The notes below the pieces were generated by a model. It was not told where the DNA came from, ran no database searches, and saw only the letters and a list, made by a program, of their open reading frames with translations. From the NCBI GenBank assembly GCA_015232795.1, contig JADFYX010000201.1, positions 1 through 5,018 on the forward strand: a stretch of 5,018 nt of DNA. The letters are read 5' to 3'. Below, in pieces: positions 1-5,018 of this stretch (positions are counted from its first letter, which is position 1; every line of letters starts with the position of its first letter). A program made the position numbers and the translations under genes. The stretch comes from Magnetococcales bacterium. GTDB taxonomy: Bacteria; Pseudomonadota; Magnetococcia; Magnetococcales; JADFYX01.

Positions 1-90
1 ACCGCGATTTCCCCTGATACACCAGATAAACCAATATCTTACGCCATGTACGCACCGCCAACTGCCGAATCTAGGTTCAACTGGGTGTAT

Positions 91-94
91 AGGG
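91..94 (+). promoter_or_regulatory. Ribosome binding site favouring the ATG at 100
   Basis: AGGG ends 5 bases before the ATG at 100. The in-frame ATG at 46 is preceded by a sequence without any purine-rich ribosome site. This, with the signal peptide beginning at 100, decides the start of the PEGA/SUMF1-like gene. Confidence 0.5.
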
Positions 95-99
95 TTGGG

Positions 100-1650
100 A
101 TGCGATCAGGATTTTATTCTATTATTATGGTAGTGGTTCTCTGTCTCTTTGTAACTCCGTCTCTTGGAGCTGGGGAGGAGGTTGGAGCTTCCTTGCTGGT
201 CAAGGTGATACCCCGAGGTGCGGAGGTGTTGATTGACGATCAGGTCGTGGGGGTTGCTCCCATTCTAGTAGAGAAGGTTCGTCCTGGAGTTGTGCAGGTT
301 CGCGCTCGTCTTTCCGGTTATCGCTCTTGGGGAAAACGTATCACAATACAGCCTTGGGAAAAAAATGTCGTCACCTTGATTCTTGCTCGGTCACTGCGGG
401 GAAGTAAAGCTGAAAAAGGGGTACTTGAGGTGCACAGCGAACCCTCCGGTGCCCAATGGCTATTGGACGGAATACCATCCGGTGTGACTCCGGCTCGAAT
501 AGAAGGAGTTGTAGCTGGTTCTCATAAGGTCAGCATAAACATTCCGGGGTTTGGAGACAAGGAGACGGAGATTACCGTCATTGGTGGTGAAACCCATCAA
601 GTCATGTTGCGGTTGGCTTCGGAAGGTTCCCGGTTTTGGCTGGATACTTTTCCTGCCAAGGCAACGATTCGGTTCAGTGATAATGGTATGCTTTATAAAC
701 CAGGTATGTACCTAGCTTATGGTCGTTACCAGCTTCAAGTTTCTCATCCTGATTATGTTAGCGCTGATATTGCGGTAGATATTAACGAGAATGATTGGAG
801 TGGTAAGATTGCCTTGAAGCCATTATCTGGTGGTCAATCGAATCTCTCACCACATTCTCCTGTTGGCACTGATCGACCAGCAAGCTCTCATGTTGCATCA
901 CCTTTTACCGCCTCCTATTCAAAACCCAGTACAGTCGTTAAACCAATCAAGGGGCCGAAAACGGGAACCGGAGAAATACATCTGGACCAGTTGACGGGGA
1001 TAAGTTTCGTCAAAATTCCTGGCAATTGTCCTCGCAAAGACAATATCTCTCCTGCTTGTCTAAAAGCGTTCTGGTTGGGACGGTTTGAAGTAACGAACGG
1101 TCAGTTTAGGAAATTCAGACCGGAGCATGATAGTGGTAAATTTAGAGATTTTTCATTGAATGATGATGAGCAACCAGTGGTGATGGTCAGTTGGAACGAT
1201 ATTCAATATTTTATCCGCTGGTTTGAAAAAAACGGCCAGGGAACCCTAAGGCTTCCTCTAGAGTTGGAGTGGGAATATGCAGTCCGGGCCGGGACTGATT
1301 CTCTATACTATTGGGGAGATACCCTGAACCCTTCTATGCTGAATTTTGCCGATAAAAACTATCCTGGAGGGAGGAAAAATTGGCAGGCAGACGATGGTCA
1401 ACCGGTTACGGCATCGGGTACCAGCTATCCAGCTAACGGTTATGGTGTTTATAACGGTTTGGGCAACGTCTGGGAGTGGATGGCAGACCCCTACGATGAT
1501 GGCTCCTGGCCACCCGATGGGTCTGTTCGGATTCTACGAGGTGGAAGTTGGGATCGTAGTGCAGCTAAATGCCAGATTACCAGTCGCGGCAAAGGGGGGA
1601 CCGATTATAGTGCCGCCAATGTCGGGTACAGGCTGATTTGGGAGCCTTGA
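100..1650 (+). CDS. Exported PEGA-repeat protein with C-terminal FGE-sulfatase (SUMF1)-like domain
   Basis: Predicted exported protein of 516 residues, probably acting in the periplasm or at the cell surface. I start it at ATG 100: an AGGG lies 5 bases upstream and the N-terminus is then a normal signal peptide (Arg2, hydrophobic core about 5-21, likely cleavage after Ala24). ATG 46 has no ribosome site and would bury the signal. Three PEGA-like beta modules follow at about 32-94, 108-172 and 177-240; the first two have clear P-x-GA and GY/GF landmarks and the third is diverged. A Ser/Pro-rich linker (243-291) leads to an FGE/SUMF1 fold (293-514) with RFEVTNGQF (328-336), VSWND (363-367), RLPLELEWEY (384-393), GNVWEW (455-460) and RGGSW (480-484). 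Of the FGE cysteine pair only Cys491 remains; Arg486 sits at the other position. Formylglycine synthesis is therefore unlikely, and ligand or peptidoglycan-proximal binding is an inference. The 3' end overlaps the convergent Sel1 gene. Confidence 0.9.
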   Translation: MRSGFYSIIMVVVLCLFVTPSLGAGEEVGASLLVKVIPRGAEVLIDDQVVGVAPILVEKVRPGVVQVRARLSGYRSWGKRITIQPWEKNVVTLILARSLRGSKAEKGVLEVHSEPSGAQWLLDGIPSGVTPARIEGVVAGSHKVSINIPGFGDKETEITVIGGETHQVMLRLASEGSRFWLDTFPAKATIRFSDNGMLYKPGMYLAYGRYQLQVSHPDYVSADIAVDINENDWSGKIALKPLSGGQSNLSPHSPVGTDRPASSHVASPFTASYSKPSTVVKPIKGPKTGTGEIHLDQLTGISFVKIPGNCPRKDNISPACLKAFWLGRFEVTNGQFRKFRPEHDSGKFRDFSLNDDEQPVVMVSWNDIQYFIRWFEKNGQGTLRLPLELEWEYAVRAGTDSLYYWGDTLNPSMLNFADKNYPGGRKNWQADDGQPVTASGTSYPANGYGVYNGLGNVWEWMADPYDDGSWPPDGSVRILRGGSWDRSAAKCQITSRGKGGTDYSAANVGYRLIWEP

Positions 1651-2321
1651 TTTTCCAATCTTTCCTGAAGATACGGTTTCAACGCTGCTTTGGCCGATTC
1701 AAACCCTTGGTCGGCGGCGGTCTTCAGCCAATAAATGGCCAGTTGATCATCTTTTTCAACCCCTCTACCAGCTCCATACATCAAGCCAGTCATGTACTGA
1801 CCGAAGGCATGATTGTTATAGGAGGCTATTTTAAACCATTTCATCGCTTCGGTATAATTGACGGGTGTGCCATTACCTTCGTAGTAGATCAGCCCCAGCT
1901 TTAAATGGGTCCATGCCAAGATTTCCGAACTCAAGCCGGTTTTATCCCCTCCGGTATCAGGTTCCACTACCTTTAAAAACCACTTTAGTGCTTTCTGGTT
2001 GTCGACTATGGTGCCAACTCCCTCTTGATAGAGTGTCCCCAAATTGAATTGGGCCAATTTATCCCCGTTTAGGGCCGCCTGATGAAACCATTTAAAAGCA
2101 TTTTCCGGTTTTTGGAAAATACCCTCACCATGTAAAAACAGGTTTCCCAATACCAATTGGGCGCGTATCTCTCCATTTTGTGCCCGTTTAAGATACTCAG
2201 TCACAAAAACATCATCTTTTACGGCAGTGTTTGCTGACACGCTCTGAGCACTCAAAGTGATTGCAACGCCCAAACAGGCCAGCAGTATAAAGGAGGGTAA
2301 TATTTTTAACCGTAGAATCAT
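1605..2321 (-). CDS. Exported Sel1-repeat (TPR-like) protein
   Basis: This 238-residue protein has an N-terminal signal peptide (Arg4, Lys6, hydrophobic stretch 7-23, likely cleavage after Ala30 in S-V-S-A). L-L-A-C at 13-16 resembles a weak lipobox, but the long hydrophobic stretch behind it favours ordinary cleavage. The mature part is a row of about four Sel1-like helical repeats: about 53-86, 89-119, 136-170 and 173-208. Each shows the G-x-x-Y/F-x-x-G-x-G signature followed by A-x-K/Y-W-F/L. Repeats two and three are separated by an insert rich in Gly, Asp and Ser (about 120-134). Sel1 repeats form solenoids that bind other proteins; the partner cannot be told from the sequence. The start at 2321 is the only Met before the signal peptide, although only a weak GGA lies upstream. 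The last 14 codons lie antisense to the end of the PEGA/SUMF1-like gene, beyond the final repeat. Confidence 0.9.
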   Translation of the reverse strand: MILRLKILPSFILLACLGVAITLSAQSVSANTAVKDDVFVTEYLKRAQNGEIRAQLVLGNLFLHGEGIFQKPENAFKWFHQAALNGDKLAQFNLGTLYQEGVGTIVDNQKALKWFLKVVEPDTGGDKTGLSSEILAWTHLKLGLIYYEGNGTPVNYTEAMKWFKIASYNNHAFGQYMTGLMYGAGRGVEKDDQLAIYWLKTAADQGFESAKAALKPYLQERLENQGSQISLYPTLAAL

Positions 2322-2329
2322 GGTATAAT
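2321..2329 (+). promoter_or_regulatory. Extended -10 promoter element (TGG-TATAAT)
   Basis: A perfect TATAAT at 2324-2329 is preceded by TGG, which matches the extended -10 form TGn. No good -35 box lies 16-18 bases upstream, but an extended -10 can work without one. Transcription would begin near 2336 and run toward the large membrane protein gene with a leader of about 190 bases. The element touches the start codon of the Sel1 gene and faces away from it. It may be a second, upstream promoter or a chance match in AT-rich DNA. Confidence 0.35.
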
Positions 2330-2338
2330 GTCCATTAT
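2325..2338. repeat. Short palindrome over the divergent promoter region
   Basis: ATAATG and CATTAT form a perfect 6-base inverted repeat around TC. It overlaps both the plus-strand TATAAT and the candidate minus-strand -10 box, the position expected for an operator that controls both directions. It is short and AT-rich, so chance is possible. A second small palindrome, AATAA-T-TTATT, lies at 2344-2354. Confidence 0.3.
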
Positions 2339-2361
2339 TTGTTAATAATTTATTTTCTCAA
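2334..2361 (-). promoter_or_regulatory. Candidate sigma-70-type promoter for the Sel1 gene
   Basis: Read on the minus strand, TTGAGA (2361-2356, five of six matches to the -35 consensus) is followed after 16 bases by AATAAT (2339-2334, five of six to the -10 box, but without the important first T). Transcription would start near 2327, leaving only about six bases before the ATG and making the message almost leaderless. That conflicts with use of the weak GGA at 2333-2331, so the call is tentative. Confidence 0.25.
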
Positions 2362-2368
2362 AAGAGAG

Positions 2369-2398
2369 ATGTTTGTATGTGTTTTTAGCAATAAATGA
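2369..2398 (+). other. Possible 9-codon leader ORF
   Basis: An ATG at 2369, directly preceded by the purine run AAAAGAGAG, opens a 9-codon frame that ends in TGA at 2396-2398. It would lie in the long leader made from the upstream extended -10 element. Nothing in the peptide (MFVCVFSNK) suggests an attenuator, and it may simply be chance. Confidence 0.12.
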
Positions 2399-2450
2399 AC
2401 CAATATTGAGAGCAGAGCAAATAATTGTCTGTAGTCTCCATCTAATAGAG

Positions 2451-2479
2451 TTGACCTATCCAGCCATAAACGCCATAAT
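2451..2479 (+). promoter_or_regulatory. Sigma-70-type promoter for the large membrane protein gene
   Basis: TTGACC (2451-2456, five of six to TTGACA) and CATAAT (2474-2479, five of six to TATAAT) are separated by exactly 17 bases, the optimal spacing. Predicted transcription start is near 2486, giving a leader of about 42 bases. This is the best-formed promoter in the window and points at the gene starting at 2528. Confidence 0.55.
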
Positions 2480-2519
2480 TCGAAAGTCGGTTTCTTTTTG
2501 TCTTTTTATGGATATAGAT

Positions 2520-2524
2520 GAGGA
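2520..2524 (+). promoter_or_regulatory. Ribosome binding site of the large membrane protein gene
   Basis: GAGGA lies 3 bases before the ATG at 2528, closer than usual. The start is fixed on the upstream side because an in-frame TGA lies at 2519-2521, so no earlier start is possible in this frame. Confidence 0.5.
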
Positions 2525-2527
2525 TCA

Positions 2528-5018
2528 ATGGAGCAAGAGTTATCACAGCCCAACATCCTGTTTCAGAACTATGGGAATGTTGTTTTAGCTTACTTTGCCG
2601 ATGACAAAGTAGAAGGAGAGCCGATTTCGGTAATTCCTTTCTCTGATGAGTATATCCACGATGTAGAACCTACAATAGGTTATGTTTATAATAGTAAAAG
2701 CAGTGATATTGACACTATATCTCTTTCAGAACATATTCCAAAAGAGTCATTACAAAGAATTCAGGAGATGGTCGACTCTTTTCGCCGTATCCTACACAAA
2801 GAGTCGGTGGGTGCTGGAAATCAAGCTGGCAATGGTAGCGATGAGCCAGTACTAACCAATTATCTGCAAGAGTTTCGTAGTTGTTTGGCAAGCGACGATG
2901 AAATGTTGCTGGAGGCCAACCCTTTTTATGAACTGACCAAGCAGGTCTACAAGCTCAGTATAGCTGGTATCAATCAAGCATTTCAGAAGATTCAACCTTC
3001 TGATGATGTCTTCATTCCAAAGCCTGTTCCCGTCTCTCGCAGTTTGAAGGATATCTGGGGGGATTCAAATTCTGGCCGGTTTTTTTTTGATAAATTTTTT
3101 GAAACATTCGGCAAGTGGATCGCTTTTGGCCGTACCCCTCTCTCTCTACTGCTTTTTGTCGGTTCTACGTTTACCACTGCCCGTGGGGTGAACGATCTGT
3201 TGCAGATGTCAGATATCGCAATGTTTTTTGGTGATATTTTTGAAGGTAGCTTTGGGGAGAATAACCGATATCTAGTCTCCCTGGGTAGCGGTCTGCTTCT
3301 CTCTTCAGCTATTTTGGATTATAAAAATCGGATTTACCTTTCAACAGTTGAAGCGGGATCGGTTCTAGCGGGGATTCGGGATGGATTCATGCGCAACCCC
3401 CGATGGATGGTTCTGGCTACCCTGTTGACCATCGTCTCCATCAAAACCAACTATGACGGTATCGTCTCCATTATCTCCAAAAAAGAGGATCTGGCCCAAC
3501 AATCTCAGCTTATCACCTCTAGAGTTAGAAAGGCGTTGGGTAGTCCATTTTTTATGAATCCTCTGGAACCAGACTCCCTTTTTGATCTTCAGGGCTCTTT
3601 TCAGCAGACCACTGGTGAAATCATGGAACTGTTTCGTCTGCTGCCGGAAGATGAGGTCAAAGGGGTCGCATCCAGTGCTGATCCCCGTAAAGGCCCACGT
3701 TACTGGGCTAAACATTTTATCGTCCATGGTGGATATGAGGAGGGGATCAATGATGTCAAATTAGCTTTCAATGATCATATCTTTGCCAGCCAAATTGATG
3801 AGATGTTGCAAAATTCCGGGATCGATTTCAGCAGTTCCTTTTCTCAAAAGGTAGAGCTGCTGCGAGCCAGTTATGAATCCCATCTAAGAGCCACACAAGA
3901 TCTGGTACGCAAACGATTGGGAGAGTTGAAAGCACTAATGAGTATGGGAGGTTACTCTCCTGATGAAATCAAAAGGGTTTTAGCCTTGGAACATTATCAA
4001 ATCAATGATATCGTTCAAGATATCGTTGTTGCCTTGGAGGCTAACAAACAGGTATACAAAGAGACCTCTGTGGATCTGAGTGAGTTGACAAACACCTATC
4101 TTGGTATACTTCAGATGGTGGATAAATCGGGTACGTCTGGTCTGAGCGCTTATCAGATTCAGGCCGATGTTGTGGTTCCGCCCATTGAGGCCATCGATGA
4201 ACTCCGTAAGGGAAAAATTCCCATTGCCAAACATAAAAACTTTGAGGAGTTGCGGGCCTCTCTCATAGAAAAATACGGTGTGAGTTTAGGTGGTTTAATT
4301 CTGGGGGCTATTCTGTTTTTTTCTATCGGTATGGACCTTGGTGACCCTATTCTTTTCAGTCGGATGACGGCTAGTCGTGGAAAAAAAGATCGTTTATTTT
4401 TTAATGATCGGTTGGAAAAGTTAAAAAATTGGGAAGAGTCTCTATTGGTATCATCCCAAAGTTTTTTTAAGCAAAAGCAAGTAAAATCCATGATAGGTAA
4501 AAGAATGGTTTTTGGCTATGAAGTATTGAAATACAGTTTGTTTATAACTCTGGAAGATATTGATTCCGAACTGAAGAGTGAAGAGGATAAAAGCTCTCTC
4601 CAGCGTTTTTGGCACTGGTTTTATGGCATGTTTCATTTCAGTCGCACGGCTGAAATGGCTGGATTAAACGCCAGGTTGGTTGCTGTTCAGCAGTTGGATG
4701 ATAAACGCAATATCCATTTTTCTGTTTGGGCCGGAATGATTTGCCCCTATCTTTTGATAGATAAATCGTTTTCCAAGAAAACCTTTAAGGAGTGGAATGA
4801 GTCTGTTGAAAATCAGGTAAAAGAGCAGCGTATTGTTTTTTACGATGATTTTCATAGAGAAGAACAGATAAATCGGAACGATGTCAAACCTGATTTGCCA
4901 AATGATCTTTCCGCCGACCAGAAAAGATTGTCTCAATGGGTGAATAAGAAAGGGGATAGCCTCTTTTCAATGGGAGTTGGATGGCTGAAGCGGATATGGT
5001 TCTCGCTGTTTCGTTCCT
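2528..5018 (+). CDS. Large multi-pass membrane protein of unknown family, 3' end beyond the window
   Basis: The frame is open for 830 codons from ATG 2528 to the last base, with no stop, so the C-terminus is missing. I do not recognise the family. Residues 1-197 are soluble and have no signal peptide. Hydrophobic segments lie at about 199-217, 248-263, 293-317 and 586-602. The positive-inside rule gives one consistent topology: N-terminus in the cytoplasm; a short acidic outer loop (218-247); a basic inner loop (K266, R268, R284, R289, R292); a periplasmic domain of about 265 residues (318-583); and a cytoplasmic C-terminal part from 603, beginning with basic S-R-M-T-A-S-R-G-K-K. The periplasmic domain contains GPRYWAKHFIVHGGY (389-403) and a long charged helix (438-470), possibly a coiled coil. 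The C-terminal part is mixed-charge with aromatic clusters at 694-704 and 819-828. Three membrane helices, a helical outer domain and a fourth helix recall the DUF4407 layout, but only in topology. A scaffold or sensor role is inference. Confidence 0.85.
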   Translation, partial: MEQELSQPNILFQNYGNVVLAYFADDKVEGEPISVIPFSDEYIHDVEPTIGYVYNSKSSDIDTISLSEHIPKESLQRIQEMVDSFRRILHKESVGAGNQAGNGSDEPVLTNYLQEFRSCLASDDEMLLEANPFYELTKQVYKLSIAGINQAFQKIQPSDDVFIPKPVPVSRSLKDIWGDSNSGRFFFDKFFETFGKWIAFGRTPLSLLLFVGSTFTTARGVNDLLQMSDIAMFFGDIFEGSFGENNRYLVSLGSGLLLSSAILDYKNRIYLSTVEAGSVLAGIRDGFMRNPRWMVLATLLTIVSIKTNYDGIVSIISKKEDLAQQSQLITSRVRKALGSPFFMNPLEPDSLFDLQGSFQQTTGEIMELFRLLPEDEVKGVASSADPRKGPRYWAKHFIVHGGYEEGINDVKLAFNDHIFASQIDEMLQNSGIDFSSSFSQKVELLRASYESHLRATQDLVRKRLGELKALMSMGGYSPDEIKRVLALEHYQINDIVQDIVVALEANKQVYKETSVDLSELTNTYLGILQMVDKSGTSGLSAYQIQADVVVPPIEAIDELRKGKIPIAKHKNFEELRASLIEKYGVSLGGLILGAILFFSIGMDLGDPILFSRMTASRGKKDRLFFNDRLEKLKNWEESLLVSSQSFFKQKQVKSMIGKRMVFGYEVLKYSLFITLEDIDSELKSEEDKSSLQRFWHWFYGMFHFSRTAEMAGLNARLVAVQQLDDKRNIHFSVWAGMICPYLLIDKSFSKKTFKEWNESVENQVKEQRIVFYDDFHREEQINRNDVKPDLPNDLSADQKRLSQWVNKKGDSLFSMGVGWLKRIWFSLFRS
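3080..3088 (+). repeat. Run of nine T within the membrane protein gene
   Basis: Nine consecutive T encode three phenylalanines (F-F-F-D) just upstream of the first membrane segment. Such a run is prone to slippage. The frame is intact here on both sides, so no error is evident in this copy. Confidence 0.7.
3431..3471 (+). repeat. 11-base direct repeat inside the third membrane segment
   Basis: ATCGTCTCCAT occurs at 3431-3441 and again at 3461-3471, exactly 30 bases apart and in frame. Both copies encode I-V-S-I, at residues 302-305 and 312-315. It could be a remnant of a 10-residue in-frame duplication or a coincidence of hydrophobic codons. Confidence 0.4.
4007..4027 (+). repeat. 9-base direct repeat with 12-base period
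   Basis: GATATCGTT is found at 4007-4015 and 4019-4027, in frame, encoding D-I-V-Q-D-I-V in the periplasmic domain of the membrane protein. It is a minor repeat, probably from amphipathic helix periodicity or a small duplication. Confidence 0.35.

Noticed and set aside
13..17. End of an upstream gene at the TGA in the third frame
   Set aside because: Only four codons precede it in the window, so there is nothing to identify.
1691..1717. GCCGA / TCGGC inverted repeat as a terminator of the PEGA/SUMF1-like gene
   Set aside because: The arms are only 5 bases with a long loop and no T-run follows. It lies inside the Sel1 coding region.
1346..2047. Plus-strand frames at 1346-1636, 1638-1904 and 1865-2047
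   Set aside because: The first is an alternative frame within the SUMF1-like domain and the other two are antisense to the Sel1 repeats. Their peptides look like out-of-frame translation.
2480..2508. GAAA-TTTC pairing followed by T-rich tracts as a terminator
   Set aside because: The stem is 4 bases and AT-rich, and the element would block the membrane protein gene directly downstream of its promoter.
2373..2588. 71-codon plus-strand frame with a TTG start upstream of and overlapping the membrane protein gene
   Set aside because: It has a rare start codon, runs 61 bases into the well-supported gene in another frame, spans the best promoter, and its peptide shows no domain or signal.
3582..3764. 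60-codon plus-strand frame inside the membrane protein gene
   Set aside because: It is an out-of-frame shadow of the periplasmic domain coding region.
2992..4936. Series of minus-strand frames of 61-120 codons (2992-3177, 3365-3727, 3980-4234, 4159-4491, 4451-4636, 4664-4936)
   Set aside because: All lie antisense to the continuous 830-codon frame, overlap each other in places, and have no recognisable domains or ribosome sites.

Overview
The window looks like chromosomal DNA of a Gram-negative bacterium. The signs are Sec-type signal peptides, Shine-Dalgarno-like sites, sigma-70-like promoter boxes, a mid-range base composition, and a mix of PEGA, FGE-sulfatase-like and Sel1-repeat domains. 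That mix is frequent in environmental proteobacteria, including sulfur-oxidising and magnetotactic lineages, but the sequence does not fix the taxon. I see no rRNA, tRNA, CRISPR array, insertion sequence or integrase.

Layout: (1) 100-1650, plus strand: an exported protein with three PEGA modules and a C-terminal formylglycine-generating-enzyme-like (SUMF1) domain. One of the two catalytic cysteines is missing, so a binding or structural role is more likely than enzyme activity. (2) 1605-2321, minus strand: an exported Sel1-repeat protein, convergent with gene 1 and overlapping its 3' end by 46 bp. (3) 2322-2527: a divergent intergenic region with candidate promoters in both directions and a short palindrome. 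(4) 2528-5018, plus strand: the 5' 830 codons of a large membrane protein that runs off the end of the window without a stop. It occupies half of the window and is easily missed, because the frame does not close here and the strand opposite is full of spurious ORFs.

How they fit together: all three products are predicted to be in the envelope. Two are periplasmic or surface proteins made of protein-binding modules. The third is an inner-membrane protein with about 265 residues in the periplasm and large cytoplasmic regions on both sides. A shared envelope complex is possible, but the only evidence is adjacency. The membrane protein belongs to no family I recognise and is the best candidate for something undescribed.
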